64,000 bases of DNA from Pseudomonas uvaldensis (GTDB taxonomy: Bacteria > Pseudomonadota > Gammaproteobacteria > Pseudomonadales > Pseudomonadaceae). Positions 9,081 through 18,071 of this stretch are shown piece by piece. The stretch covers positions 1 to 64,000 of the forward strand of contig NZ_JAIWKS010000009.1 in the NCBI RefSeq assembly GCF_021271205.1, in the 5' to 3' direction. Made by a program: the position numbers and the translations under genes. Position 1 is the first letter of the stretch; each line of letters opens with the position of its first letter. The notes under the pieces were generated by a model that ran no database searches, was not told the origin of the DNA, and worked only from the letters and a program-made list of their open reading frames with translations.

Positions 9081-9296
9081 ATGGAACGTACACTCAGTTC
9101 CGAGCTGTTTTTCGAAGACAAAGCTGCAAAAAACCAGGCTTCCCTGCCTCTTCGCATTATCGCCAACCTGATGCTGTGGCAGCGCCGCATCGCCAGCCGC
9201 CATCAACTGGCTCGTCTGGACTCGCGCCTGCTGGCCGACGCCGGTATCAGCGAAGCACAGCGCTACGAAGAGCTGAGCAAGCCGTTCTGGCGCTAA
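9081..9296 (+). CDS. DUF1127 small protein
   Basis: 71-residue protein ending in a DUF1127 domain: an arginine-rich amphipathic stretch (WQRRIASRHQLARLD) followed by LLADAGISEAQRYEELSKPFW. DUF1127 proteins are small, and some take part in RNA turnover or phosphate and stress physiology; the function here is unknown. I chose the ATG at 9081 because GGAAGGA lies 9 bases upstream, whereas the in-frame ATG at 9072 abuts that site. It is a single gene with a strong terminator after it and the repeated TACAG-type operator words before it. Confidence 0.8.
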   Translation: MERTLSSELFFEDKAAKNQASLPLRIIANLMLWQRRIASRHQLARLDSRLLADAGISEAQRYEELSKPFWR

Positions 9297-9353
9297 TTCA
9301 GCGTCGCTGGCCCTGACCCACCGGGTCCACCGCCAGCACCGAATTGAACAAGC

Positions 9354-9388
9354 AAAACCCGTCGCGGGAAACCGCGACGGGTTTTGTC
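9354..9388 (+). terminator. Terminator after the DUF1127 gene
   Basis: AAAACCCGTCGCGG pairs perfectly with CCGCGACGGGTTTT (14 bp) around a GAAA tetraloop. It lies 57 bases after the DUF1127 stop, with a short T-run in the 3' arm. Confidence 0.85.
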
Positions 9389-9608
9389 GTTTCAGGATGA
9401 TGCTTTCAGAAAGCGCCGAGATAACAGTTATAGAAAACAACCAAATCAACCAGTACAGTTTATTTGAGGCTCCTCCAACTCACTTCATAAAGCTGTCTTC
9501 CTTCACGTTCTGACTTAATATCGGATGAACGTGGCGAAGCGAGTCGAGTACGCGTCTCCTCTTTCAGCTACCTGCACCGGCACCACCTCATATCCAAGGA
9601 GTTTCATC

Positions 9609-9926
9609 ATGAACCGACTTCGTCTGCTCAGCGCCGCAACCCTGCTGGCCGTCGCCGCCCAAGCCAATGCCAGTAGCTTTATCGTTACCACCGACTCCAT
9701 CGTAGGGGCGCTCAAGGCGACTTCCGACGTGACGTCCGATGCCACCTCGTCGCTGCGAGACAACAAAATCGTCCAGGCCGCCCGTGACGACGCCGCCAGC
9801 TTCGTGGCCAGTGAAGGTGCCATCCGTGGTGTGAAACTCGAAAGCGCCCTCGATTACATCCGTCAGCAGGCTCCCCAGTTGCAAGCCACTGACGCGCAAC
9901 TGGCCCAAGCGATCCTGGTGATCTGA
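9609..9926 (+). CDS. DUF2388 exported protein, copy 1
   Basis: 105-residue protein with a Sec signal peptide (MNRLRLLSAATLLAVAAQANA) and a DUF2388 domain. The family core ARDDAASFVASEG, then IRGVKLESALDYIR, is visible. The start has AAGGAG 7 bases upstream. It is the first of three tandem paralogues that lead into a DUF4105/Lnb gene. The periplasmic role is unknown; the conserved core and repeat arrangement suggest the three work with the large downstream protein. Confidence 0.85.
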   Translation: MNRLRLLSAATLLAVAAQANASSFIVTTDSIVGALKATSDVTSDATSSLRDNKIVQAARDDAASFVASEGAIRGVKLESALDYIRQQAPQLQATDAQLAQAILVI

Positions 9927-10032
9927 TCCAACATGAAACATCGGACACCCAATGGTGTTCCGATGTTTCAGCGCTGGCTCTGGCCCGCAGGTTTGCGCTA
10001 GCCTTTGGACTCGCCATCAACTGTCGAGTCCC

Positions 10033-10338
10033 ATGCGTTTTCACTTCGATCTGTTCATCGCCGTTTTCTTCCTTGCCGGCTGGTCCGTTCCAGCTCATGC
10101 CTTCGATGTGTCCACCCAGCAACTGGTTGCCAGTGGCTATGCCACGAGCATGGTGACCTCCGCGCCCTTCGACCATAAAATAGTCGCCGTCGCCCGCGAC
10201 GACGCTGCGGCATTCGTTGCCAGTGACGGACAATTGCGAGGTGCACGATTGGAGTCGGCCCTGGATTACCTGCGCCAGACCCGGCCAAAACTTCATGCCA
10301 GTGACCTTGAACTGGCACAGGCAATTCTCGTCCAATAG
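10033..10338 (+). CDS. DUF2388 exported protein, copy 2
   Basis: 101-residue DUF2388 protein with a signal peptide (hydrophobic stretch FIAVFFLAGWSVPAHA) and the core VARDDAAAFVASDG, then LRGARLESALDYLR. It is shorter in the region between signal and core than copies 1 and 3, lacking the Ser/Thr-Asp rich stretch TSDTTTS seen in copy 3. I took the ATG at 10033; the frame stays open upstream to 9952 but that part does not look coding. Confidence 0.8.
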   Translation: MRFHFDLFIAVFFLAGWSVPAHAFDVSTQQLVASGYATSMVTSAPFDHKIVAVARDDAAAFVASDGQLRGARLESALDYLRQTRPKLHASDLELAQAILVQ

Positions 10339-10364
10339 TTATCCCTATATTTCGGAGTCGTTCC

Positions 10365-10685
10365 ATGCGTAGCCCGCTGATTGCTGCCGCCCTAGGCCTG
10401 TTGGTATTGGCCGATGTGGCCCAGGCACATACCCTGGTAGCCACCAGTAACATCATCGTTCGCGCTTCCCAGCGTTCGATCGATTTCACCTCCGATACCA
10501 CCACTTCCATCCGTGATTCGAAGATCATTCGTGAAGCCCACGACGATGCGGCCAGCTTCGTTGCCAGCAATGGTGAAATCCGCGGCGCGCATCTCGAAGC
10601 CGCTTTCGACACCTTGCGTACCCGCGTGCCGGAAGCTCGCGACGCCAGTGACCAGGTTCTCGCCGAAGCCATCCTCGCATTGTGA
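10365..10685 (+). CDS. DUF2388 exported protein, copy 3
   Basis: 106-residue DUF2388 protein with signal peptide MRSPLIAAALGLLVLADVAQA. The core reads AHDDAASFVASNG, then IRGAHLEAAFDTLR. Its stop overlaps the GTG start of the next gene (GTGA, 4 bases), which ties the DUF2388 series to the Lnb/DUF4105 gene as one translationally coupled operon. Confidence 0.85.
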   Translation: MRSPLIAAALGLLVLADVAQAHTLVATSNIIVRASQRSIDFTSDTTTSIRDSKIIREAHDDAASFVASNGEIRGAHLEAAFDTLRTRVPEARDASDQVLAEAILAL

Positions 10686-12643
10686 GGCGGCTCGCCGCCT
10701 GGCTGACCGCCGGGGTGATGCTGCTCATGGGCAGCACCGCCCAGGCCGGTTTGCAACTGCACCTCATCGACGAAGGCCTGAGCCCGGCACAACAGCAGGC
10801 CAGCCGGGCACTGCTCGATGAAGCCATGCAGGCCCTGCCGCCACGCTTCATCGAGCGCCTGGATCGACGCATCGATGTCGGCTGGACCGACCAGATGCCG
10901 GCCAACGCCTACGGCCAGGCCTCGCTCGTCTCGGAACTCGATCTCAACCGCAACCTGCTGGACAGCCTCACCAACGGCAGCGCCGCCACACAGAAGACCC
11001 ATCGCCCCCACGGCACCGTACGACGGGAACTGCTCGCCACGGTCCTGCACGAACTGACTCACATTTACGACCGCGCACGCCTCTGGCCGGATGCCGAACG
11101 CACACTGATCCAGCGGTGTACCCGGCGCAACAGCAGCGCCGGCTTGATTGGCCTCCCCGACGAGTGCCGGGGCCAGAACGACCGGCGTTTCACCCTCAGC
11201 GACGATCCCCGCCTGCTGGATCTCGCCGGCTGGCCGCAATACGTCGGCCGTCGTGGAGAACGGGAACAGCATAACCGGCAGGTCGCCCGCAGCCCGGATC
11301 TTTACGAGACGAGCAGTCCGAAAGAGTTCGTTGCGGTCAACATGGAGTATTTCCTCCTCGATCCGAGCTACGCCTGCCGACGCCCCGCCCTGTATCGCTA
11401 CTACCAGGAACATTTCGGTTGGGCTCCCGCCGCCAAGGACACTTGCGCCAAATCGTTCGCGTTCCTCAACGCCGGTAACGACTTCGCCCGGACGCCACTG
11501 GGCAAGGTCGATCCCGAGCGGGTCTATGCCGTCGACTACTTGCTGGCCGAAGCCAACCAGAACTGGGTCAGCCGCTGGGGTCACAGCATGCTCCGGCTGG
11601 TGATCTGCGCGCCGGGCCGTCCCCGTGGGCCGGATTGCCGGCTGGATCTGGATCAACACTTGGTGCTGTCCTATCGCGCCTTCGTGGGCGATGTGCAGTT
11701 GTCGAGTTGGGACGGGCTGGTGGGCAAATACCCGTCGCGCCTGTTCGTCCTGCCACTGGCCCAAGTCATCGATGAATACACCAAGACCGAATTGCGCAGC
11801 CTGGCATCGGTGCCGTTGAACCTGTCGCGTACCGAGATCGAAGAAACAGTTGAACATGCCGCCGAGATGCACTGGAGCTACGACGGCAATTACTACTTCC
11901 TGTCCAATAACTGCGCGGTGGAAAGCTTGAAGCTGTTGCGCAGCGGCAGTAATAACGAGCAACTCAAGGGCCTCGACAGCATCATGCCCAATGGTTTGCT
12001 GGAGGTGCTCAAAGGGCGGGGCCTGGCGGATACCAGCGTGCTCGACGATCCCAAGGAAGCCTTGCGCCTGGGCTACCGCTTCGACTCATTCCGCGAGCGC
12101 TATCAGGCCATGTTCGAAGTCCTGAAAAAACACCTGCCCATCAAGCAGCAAACGGTTGAAGACTGGCTCGCCCTGGACGCTGCAGAACGTCGCATCTGGT
12201 TCGAACAGGCAGACCTGCGCACCAGCGCGGCGTTGCTGCTGCTGGAACAGGCCAGCTATCGCCAGCAACTCCTGCTGGCTCAGGATGAAGTCAAACAGCG
12301 TTACCTCGGTGCCCGTGAACTTCAAAACGGCGGCATGGAAAGGGCCAACGCGACACTGCAGCAGATTCTCGTCAACAGCGGTTTCCTGAGCCGTCCCGCC
12401 GAGCTGCTGGGCAGCAGCGGTTATGGGTTGCCACAGCCTGGCGAATGGCAGCGACTGGAGTCGGAAAGCAGCCTGCGACAGAAACAGCTGCAAACCTTGA
12501 CCGGTGATCTGGATAAGGAAGTCCGGGCTCTACTGGAGCCGCGTCGCGCCGCTGAAATAGCCGCCTGCGAGGCCAACGTCAAAGAGATCGGCGAACACTT
12601 GCGCAAACTGCACAAGGCCGGCGGCGGATTGGTGCTGCCGTAA
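10682..12643 (+). CDS. DUF4105/Lnb-like periplasmic protein with HExxH
   Basis: 653-residue exported protein with two recognisable parts. The N-terminal part (about 25-260) carries a metalloprotease-like HELTHIYD at 123-130, with PKEFVAVNMEYF about 90 residues later offering a possible third metal ligand. The central part (about 285-420) is the DUF4105 domain, now linked to lipoprotein N-acyltransferase Lnb, with His301 in WGHSMLRL and Cys411 in SNNCAVESL as the probable His/Cys catalytic pair. The C-terminal 200 residues are rich in Gln, Glu and Arg helices. It starts with GTG overlapping the last DUF2388 gene. The activity is not established; lipoprotein modification or peptidase action are both possible. 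Confidence 0.75.
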   Translation: MRRLAAWLTAGVMLLMGSTAQAGLQLHLIDEGLSPAQQQASRALLDEAMQALPPRFIERLDRRIDVGWTDQMPANAYGQASLVSELDLNRNLLDSLTNGSAATQKTHRPHGTVRRELLATVLHELTHIYDRARLWPDAERTLIQRCTRRNSSAGLIGLPDECRGQNDRRFTLSDDPRLLDLAGWPQYVGRRGEREQHNRQVARSPDLYETSSPKEFVAVNMEYFLLDPSYACRRPALYRYYQEHFGWAPAAKDTCAKSFAFLNAGNDFARTPLGKVDPERVYAVDYLLAEANQNWVSRWGHSMLRLVICAPGRPRGPDCRLDLDQHLVLSYRAFVGDVQLSSWDGLVGKYPSRLFVLPLAQVIDEYTKTELRSLASVPLNLSRTEIEETVEHAAEMHWSYDGNYYFLSNNCAVESLKLLRSGSNNEQLKGLDSIMPNGLLEVLKGRGLADTSVLDDPKEALRLGYRFDSFRERYQAMFEVLKKHLPIKQQTVEDWLALDAAERRIWFEQADLRTSAALLLLEQASYRQQLLLAQDEVKQRYLGARELQNGGMERANATLQQILVNSGFLSRPAELLGSSGYGLPQPGEWQRLESESSLRQKQLQTLTGDLDKEVRALLEPRRAAEIAACEANVKEIGEHLRKLHKAGGGLVLP

Positions 12644-12646
12644 TGC

Positions 12647-12686
12647 AAAAAAGGGGTTCAAAACCTGGTTCTGAACCCCTTTTTTT
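12647..12686. terminator. Bidirectional terminator between the DUF4105 gene and trpA
   Basis: AAAAAAGGGGTTCA pairs with TGAACCCCTTTTTT across an 11-base loop. The A-run and T-run on the two sides make it work in both directions, serving the convergent DUF4105 gene and trpA. Confidence 0.88.
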
Positions 12687-12697
12687 GTACAGCTCGA

Positions 12698-13507
12698 TCA
12701 GATGCGAGCCTTGCGCACGCCCTCCGCCAAAGCGGAGCACAGGCTCAACACCCCGTCGATCGCCTGCGCTGGCGTGTCGGCACTGGCGATATGGTCGATC
12801 AACGCCGAGCCCACCACCACTCCGTCAGCCAACCGTGCAATCGCGGCAGCCTGCTCCGGCGTGCGGATGCCGAAACCGATGCTGATCGGCAGGTCGGTAT
12901 GGCGACGCAGACGCGCCACGGCTTCTTCCACATGCTCCAGCGTCGCGGCACCGGCGCCGGTCACACCCGCCACCGACACGTAGTACACAAAGCCCGAGCT
13001 ACCATCGAGCACGGTCGGCAACCGCGCATCATCAGTGGTCGGAGTAGTCAGGCGAATGAAATCCAGGCCAGCAGCCTGGGCCGGTTCGCACAGCTCGCTG
13101 TTGTGCTCGGGCGGCATGTCCACGACGATCAAGCCATCGACGCCAGCGTCCAGCGCCTCGCCAATGAAACGCTGCACCCCATACCGATGGATCGGGTTGA
13201 AGTAACCCATCAGCACCAGCGGTGTTTCGGTGTTGTCCTGGCGGAACTCGCGAACCATCTGCAGGGTTTTCGCCAGGTTCTGCCGCGCGCCCAGCGCACG
13301 AATGTTAGCCAACTGGATCGCCGGACCGTCGGCCATCGGATCGGTAAACGGCATGCCCAACTCGATCACATCGGCACCGGCCGCCGGCAGGCCCTTGAGA
13401 ATCGCCAGTGAGGTGTCGTAGTCCGGGTCACCGGCGGTGACGAAGGTCACCAGGGCGGCGCGGTTCTGTTCCTTGAGTTCGGCAAAACGGGTTTGCAGGC
13501 GGCTCAT
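12698..13507 (-). CDS. trpA: Tryptophan synthase alpha chain
   Basis: 269-residue TIM-barrel subunit that cleaves indole-3-glycerol phosphate to indole and glyceraldehyde 3-phosphate. The catalytic pair is Glu49 (ADVIELGMPF) and Asp60 (DPMADGP); the phosphate site GFGIRTPEQ and GVVVGSAL are intact. The ATG at 13507 shares a base with the trpB stop (TGATG), so the two are coupled. An in-frame extension upstream to 13690 lies inside trpB and is not used. Confidence 0.97.
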   Translation of the reverse strand: MSRLQTRFAELKEQNRAALVTFVTAGDPDYDTSLAILKGLPAAGADVIELGMPFTDPMADGPAIQLANIRALGARQNLAKTLQMVREFRQDNTETPLVLMGYFNPIHRYGVQRFIGEALDAGVDGLIVVDMPPEHNSELCEPAQAAGLDFIRLTTPTTDDARLPTVLDGSSGFVYYVSVAGVTGAGAATLEHVEEAVARLRRHTDLPISIGFGIRTPEQAAAIARLADGVVVGSALIDHIASADTPAQAIDGVLSLCSALAEGVRKARI

Positions 13508-14739
13508 CAATGTTTCTCCTGCTGGGACTGTTCCATGTGATGCATCACGGTTTGCATGTCTTTGTCGCCACGGCCGGACAGGTTGACCACCATCAAATGG
13601 TCCTTCGGCAGATTCGGGGCGCGTTTGAACACTTCTGCCAGGGCATGGGAGCTTTCCAGGGCAGGAATGATCCCCTCCAGGCGGCAGCATTTATGGAACG
13701 CATCAAGGGCTTCGGCATCGGTGATCGAGGTGTACTGGACACGGCCGATGTCATGCAACCAGGCGTGTTCCGGGCCGATGCCCGGGTAGTCGAGGCCGGC
13801 GGAAATCGAATGGGCGTCGATGATCTGGCCATCTTCGTCCTGCAACAGGAACGTGCGGTTGCCATGCAGCACGCCAGGCACGCCACCGTTCAGGCTGGCG
13901 GCGTGCTTGCCAGTCTCGATGCCGTAGCCCGCCGCTTCGACGCCGATGATTTCGACGCTTTTATCGTCCAGGAACGGATGGAACAGGCCCATGGCATTGG
14001 AACCGCCGCCGATGCAGGCCACCAGGCTATCGGGCAGACGACCTTCCTGGGCTTGCAACTGATCGCGGGTTTCCTTGCCAATCACGGCCTGGAAGTCGCG
14101 AACCATGGCCGGGTACGGGTGCGGGCCGGCCACGGTGCCAATCAGATAGAACGTGCTGTCGACGTTGGTAACCCAGTCACGCAAGGCCTCGTTCATCGCA
14201 TCCTTCAGCGTGCCGGTACCGGCGACCACCGGGATCACTTCGGCACCCAGCAGCTTCATGCGAAACACGTTGGCCTGCTGGCGCTCGATGTCGGTGGTGC
14301 CCATGTAGATCACGCAATCCAGACCAAAACGCGCGGCCACGGTAGCGGTCGCCACGCCGTGCATGCCGGCGCCGGTCTCGGCGATGATGCGTTTCTTGCC
14401 CATGCGCCGCGCCAGCAGGATCTGACCGATGCAGTTGTTGATCTTGTGGGCGCCAGTGTGGTTCAGCTCCTCGCGCTTGAGGTAGATCTTGGCACCGCCG
14501 CAGTATTCGGTCAGGCGCTCGGCGAAATAGAGCGGGCTTGGGCGACCGACGTAGTCACGCTGGAAGTAGGCAAGCTCCTCGATGAAGGCAGGATCTTCCT
14601 TCGCCACCTCATATTCACGGGCCAGATCGAGGATCAACGGCATCAGGGTTTCGGCCACATAGCGGCCACCGAATGCGCCGAACAGGCCGTTGGCGTCAGG
14701 GCCACTGCGCAGATTGAAGGGGGTCGTAGACTGGGTCAT
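13507..14739 (-). CDS. trpB: Tryptophan synthase beta chain
   Basis: 410-residue PLP enzyme that condenses indole with serine. The PLP lysine is about Lys99 in HTGAHKINN, and the phosphate loop GGGSNAMG and the activating ETGAGMHG segment are present. It lies upstream of trpA in a two-gene operon and is divergent from trpI, the standard pseudomonad arrangement, in which TrpI with indoleglycerol phosphate activates trpBA. Confidence 0.97.
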   Translation of the reverse strand: MTQSTTPFNLRSGPDANGLFGAFGGRYVAETLMPLILDLAREYEVAKEDPAFIEELAYFQRDYVGRPSPLYFAERLTEYCGGAKIYLKREELNHTGAHKINNCIGQILLARRMGKKRIIAETGAGMHGVATATVAARFGLDCVIYMGTTDIERQQANVFRMKLLGAEVIPVVAGTGTLKDAMNEALRDWVTNVDSTFYLIGTVAGPHPYPAMVRDFQAVIGKETRDQLQAQEGRLPDSLVACIGGGSNAMGLFHPFLDDKSVEIIGVEAAGYGIETGKHAASLNGGVPGVLHGNRTFLLQDEDGQIIDAHSISAGLDYPGIGPEHAWLHDIGRVQYTSITDAEALDAFHKCCRLEGIIPALESSHALAEVFKRAPNLPKDHLMVVNLSGRGDKDMQTVMHHMEQSQQEKH

Positions 14740-14852
14740 CGGGCGCTCCAGGCAAAATGCTCACAAGGACAATGAAGGTCACTCTACCCCTGACACTCGC
14801 CCCTGAAAACCGATAAGATCGCCATAACCTGTCAGGAAAACTCACATATCAG
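14740..14852. promoter_or_regulatory. trpB/trpI divergent control region
   Basis: The 113 bases between divergent trpB and trpI must hold both promoters and the TrpI binding sites known from this gene pair in other pseudomonads. I did not identify a clear palindrome, so individual sites are not placed. Confidence 0.55.
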
Positions 14853-15749
14853 ATGAGCCACGATCTTCCACCGCTCAATGCCCTGCGCGCCTTCGAAGCG
14901 ACCGCCCGCCTGAACAGCGTAAGCCAGGCGGCGGAACAACTGCATGTCACCCACGGTGCCGTCAGCCGTCAACTGAAGGTGCTTGAGGAGCATTTGGGCG
15001 TCAGTCTGTTCGCCAAGGACGGTCGCGGCCTGAAACTCACAGATGCCGGCTTGCGGCTGCGTGATGCCAGCGCCGAGGCTTTCGATCAGTTACGCAGCGC
15101 TTGCGCGGAGCTGAGCCAAAGCACGGCTAACTCGCCGTTCGTGCTGGGCTGCTCGGGCAGCCTGCTGGCACGCTGGTTCATTCCGCGCCTGGGCCGGCTC
15201 AATGCGGATCTGCCGGACTTGCGCCTGCACCTGTCCGCCGGAGAGGGCGACCTTGATCCCAGACGACCGGGGCTGGACGCGCTGCTGGTGTTTGCCGAGC
15301 CTCCGTGGCCGGCGGATATGCAAGTGTATGAGCTGGTCGGCGAACGGATCGGTCCGGTCATGAGCCCGCGTTATGCCGGATTCGTGCGCCTGAAAAGCGC
15401 ACCAGCCGATGCGTTGCTGGGGGAACCACTGCTGCACACCATGTCCCGCCCCCAAGCATGGCCAACCTGGGCACGGCAAAACGACCTCGATCCCCAAGAA
15501 CTGAAGTCAGGCCAAGGCTTTGAGCATTTGTATTATTTGCTGGAGGCCGCTGTCGCAGGGTTGGGTGTGGCCATCGCTCCCGAGCCATTGGTAGCCGAAG
15601 ACCTGCGCGCCGGCCGCCTGGTCGCGCCTTGGGGCTTCGATGAAACCCCGGCGCGACTGGCGTTGTGGCTACCCAAGCGCGCCGCGGACGGCCGCGCCCG
15701 GCAACTGGCCCAATGGCTCAGGCACGAGCTGGGCCAGCCGACTCAGTGA
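14853..15749 (+). CDS. trpI: TrpI, LysR-type activator of trpBA
   Basis: 298-residue LysR regulator. The helix-turn-helix region reads LNALRAFEATARLNSVSQAAEQL, then VTHGAVSRQLKVLEEHLGV. Its position head-to-head with trpBA identifies it as TrpI, which responds to indole-3-glycerol phosphate in P. putida and P. aeruginosa. Its 3' end overlaps the convergent DUF883 gene by 7 bases. Confidence 0.92.
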   Translation: MSHDLPPLNALRAFEATARLNSVSQAAEQLHVTHGAVSRQLKVLEEHLGVSLFAKDGRGLKLTDAGLRLRDASAEAFDQLRSACAELSQSTANSPFVLGCSGSLLARWFIPRLGRLNADLPDLRLHLSAGEGDLDPRRPGLDALLVFAEPPWPADMQVYELVGERIGPVMSPRYAGFVRLKSAPADALLGEPLLHTMSRPQAWPTWARQNDLDPQELKSGQGFEHLYYLLEAAVAGLGVAIAPEPLVAEDLRAGRLVAPWGFDETPARLALWLPKRAADGRARQLAQWLRHELGQPTQ

Positions 15750-16069
15750 CCGCGCTTGCACAGCAAGTAGGCAGCCAGCAAACCAATGGCGCCCACTGCT
15801 ACGCCGGCGGTGGTCCACGGGTGTTCCTGAGCGTAGTCGCGGGTAGCAAGCCCGGTTTCGCGGGTTTTCACCTTGACCTCTTCATACGCATCGCTGAGCA
15901 GATGCCGGGAATGTTTCAGTGCGTTCTCGGCATTGGCCTTGAGCGCCTTGAGGGTCTTACGCGACTCGTCCGACGTATCATCCTTCAGGGTCTCCAACGA
16001 CTTGAGCAGATTCTCGATCTCCGCTTCCATGCTTTGCAACGAGGCTTTACGTAACGAAGTGCTTGCCAT
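15743..16069 (-). CDS. DUF883 (ElaB/YqjD-type) membrane-anchored protein
   Basis: 108-residue protein: a long charged helix with coiled-coil character (about 10-80), then a Gly/Ala-rich membrane segment (AGVAVGAIGLLAAYLLC) at the C-terminus ending KRGH. This is the layout of ElaB/YqjD/YgaM proteins, tail-anchored inner-membrane proteins of stationary phase, some of which bind ribosomes. The gene is convergent with trpI and overlaps it by 7 bases. An AGGAGAG ribosome site lies upstream. Confidence 0.85.
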   Translation of the reverse strand: MASTSLRKASLQSMEAEIENLLKSLETLKDDTSDESRKTLKALKANAENALKHSRHLLSDAYEEVKVKTRETGLATRDYAQEHPWTTAGVAVGAIGLLAAYLLCKRGH

Positions 16070-16226
16070 GGTGGCTCTCTCCTGCAGTGGTTGAGTGCGT
16101 GTGAAAGTTGGGACTCCAGCCGTTTGTGAAAGTGCAGTAAATCTGAACTTTCAAAGCGTAAACAGCGACACACGTAAGGCGAACAATCGCTGCTAGTCTG
16201 TTTCAGACAACCTCAGGAGGAACGTC

Positions 16227-16442
16227 ATGAGTGATCACCACACGTACAAGAAGGTCGAGCTGGTCGGCTCGTCTCCTACCAGCATCGAAGACGCCATCAA
16301 CAATGCCCTGGCCGAGGCCAGCAAAAGTCTCAAGCATCTGGAATGGTTTGAAGTCACCGAAACCCGTGGGCACATCGAGAATGGCCGGGCGGCGCACTTC
16401 CAAGTGACTCTCAAAGTCGGGTTCCGGATCGCAAACAGCTGA
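16227..16442 (+). CDS. Dodecin, flavin-binding protein
   Basis: 71-residue protein matching the dodecin family: YKKVELVGSSPTSIEDAINNAL, then LEWFEVTETRGHI with the flavin-stacking Trp, and the closing strand FQVTLKVGFRI. Dodecins form hollow dodecamers that store riboflavin or FMN and limit flavin photochemistry. The start has CAGGAGG upstream. It is a single gene, divergent from the DUF883 gene. Confidence 0.92.
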   Translation: MSDHHTYKKVELVGSSPTSIEDAINNALAEASKSLKHLEWFEVTETRGHIENGRAAHFQVTLKVGFRIANS

Positions 16443-16555
16443 TCGCGATGAACTTGCGCGCTGGCGGAGTGCCATAGGGAATGGCGATGCGCTATTGTCT
16501 GCGCGTCACGATTGTCCATACCTGCCTTATTCGATCCGACCAAGGAGTGCGAGCG

Positions 16556-16777
16556 ATGAAAAAGTTGATGGTAGCCCTGGGCTTGTTGAGCCTGGCGGGC
16601 GGTGCATTTGCGGCCGGCAAGCCTTGTGAAGAACTGAAAAGTGAAATCGCCGAGAAACTGGATGCCAAGGGCGTGCCAAATTATTCGCTGGAAATTGTCG
16701 ATAAGGGTGCGGCAGCTGACGGAGACGTCGTCGGCACCTGCGAGGGCGGCACGAAAGAAATCGTTTACAAAAAGTGA
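16556..16777 (+). CDS. DUF1161 exported small protein, copy 1
   Basis: 73-residue protein with a signal peptide (MKKLMVALGLLSLAGGAFA) and a DUF1161 domain with two conserved cysteines, in KPCEELKSEIAEKL and VVGTCEGGTKEIVY, which probably form a disulfide in the periplasm. AAGGAG lies 9 bases before the ATG. Function is unknown. A paralogue lies at 18643. Confidence 0.85.
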   Translation: MKKLMVALGLLSLAGGAFAAGKPCEELKSEIAEKLDAKGVPNYSLEIVDKGAAADGDVVGTCEGGTKEIVYKK

Positions 16778-16790
16778 TGCTCCAGAAACG

Positions 16791-16818
16791 AAAAAGCCGA
16801 CGCATGCGTCGGCTTTTT
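16791..16818. terminator. Bidirectional terminator
   Basis: A perfect 28-bp palindrome, AAAAAGCCGACGCA and its complement, between the convergent DUF1161 and luciferase-like genes. A-run and T-run flanks suit termination in both directions. Confidence 0.88.
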
Positions 16819-16830
16819 CATGGGCGCGAT

Positions 16831-17832
16831 TCAGCCTTTCATGACCTGCGCCAGCAGTTCATAAGAGCGCAGGCGATCCGTATGCTCATACAGATCGCTG
16901 GTAAAAATCAGCTCGTCGGCCTGGGTTTTCTCGATCAACACCTCGAGCCGGGCACGGATTTTCTGCGGGCCACCTACCATCGCCAGCCCCAGGAAGTCGC
17001 CCACCGCGTCTTTCTCGTGGGGCAGCCAGAGGCCGTTCATGGTCTCGACCGGCGGACGTTGCACCAGGCTCTGACCACGGATCAGGGCCAGGATCCGCTG
17101 GTACACCGAAGTCGCCAGATAATCGGCCTGCTCGTCCGTGTCCGCTGCCACCAGCGGCACCCCGAGCATTACGTAAGGCTTGTCGAGTACCGCCGACGGT
17201 TGGAAGTGATTTCGATAAATGCGGATCGCCTCGTGCATGTAGCGCGGGGCAAAATGAGAGGCGAAGGCGTAGGGCAAGCCCCGCTCACCGGCCAGTTGCG
17301 CGCTGAACAGGCTTGACCCCAGCAGCCAGACTGGCACGTTGGTTCCGGTGCCGGGCATGGCAATGATGCGCTGGTCAGGAGTACGCGGGCCGAGATAACG
17401 CATCAGTTCGGCCACGTCATCGGGGAAATCGTCCGCACTGCCTGAGCGCTCGCGACGCAAGGCCCGGGCGGTCATCTGGTCGGACCCGGGAGCCCGCCCC
17501 AGTCCCAGGTCGATTCGGCCTGGATAAAGGCTTTCCAGGGTGCCGAACTGTTCGGCGATCACCAACGGCGCATGGTTGGGCAACATCACGCCCCCGGAGC
17601 CAACGCGAATGGTCGACGTGCCCCCCGCCAAGTAACTGAGCAACACGGCCGTTGCGGAACTGGCGATGCCATCCATGTTGTGGTGCTCGGCCACCCAGAA
17701 GCGGGTGTAGCCATACTTCTCCACGTGTTGCGCCAAGTCCAGTGAGTTGCGCAGGGACCGGGCGGCGTCGCCGTCCTCGCGTACAGGCACAAGGTCTAGG
17801 GTCGAAAATTTCACGTCGGACAGCTGTTTCAT
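16831..17832 (-). CDS. Luciferase-like (LLM) flavin-dependent oxidoreductase
   Basis: 333-residue TIM-barrel oxidoreductase of the bacterial-luciferase-like family (YhbW-like branch). Visible family blocks are RFWVAEHHNMDGIASSATAV, GSGGVMLPNHAPL, GRIDLGLGRAPGSD and PVWLLGSSLFSAQLAGE. Such enzymes use reduced FMN; the substrate is unknown. It is transcribed alone, toward the bidirectional terminator. Confidence 0.85.
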   Translation of the reverse strand: MKQLSDVKFSTLDLVPVREDGDAARSLRNSLDLAQHVEKYGYTRFWVAEHHNMDGIASSATAVLLSYLAGGTSTIRVGSGGVMLPNHAPLVIAEQFGTLESLYPGRIDLGLGRAPGSDQMTARALRRERSGSADDFPDDVAELMRYLGPRTPDQRIIAMPGTGTNVPVWLLGSSLFSAQLAGERGLPYAFASHFAPRYMHEAIRIYRNHFQPSAVLDKPYVMLGVPLVAADTDEQADYLATSVYQRILALIRGQSLVQRPPVETMNGLWLPHEKDAVGDFLGLAMVGGPQKIRARLEVLIEKTQADELIFTSDLYEHTDRLRSYELLAQVMKG

Positions 17833-18071
17833 CGGCTGGGATCTCCAACGGCATTCCGGGCTTTTCCTACGGGCAAAAGCCTGCCGTTTCTATGGGTGTG
17901 TTCCATGCAATGTGGGCATATACCCGAGTTTCAATGGCCGCGTCGAATTTTCCTACTAAATTCGTCAGCTAATCGACAGGATGAACTTTATTTGCCGGTC
18001 TATCCTCACAACCCTGACAGCGGAAAACACCCAGGCGCGACTACCTCGCGCCAGCTCTTGAGGAGGAAGAC

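Noticed and set aside
10055..11962. 635-codon minus-strand open frame
   Set aside because: It lies opposite the DUF4105 gene, whose product has clear domains, signal peptide and motifs. High-GC coding DNA often leaves the opposite frame open.
13510..14775. 421-codon plus-strand open frame
   Set aside because: Antisense to trpB.
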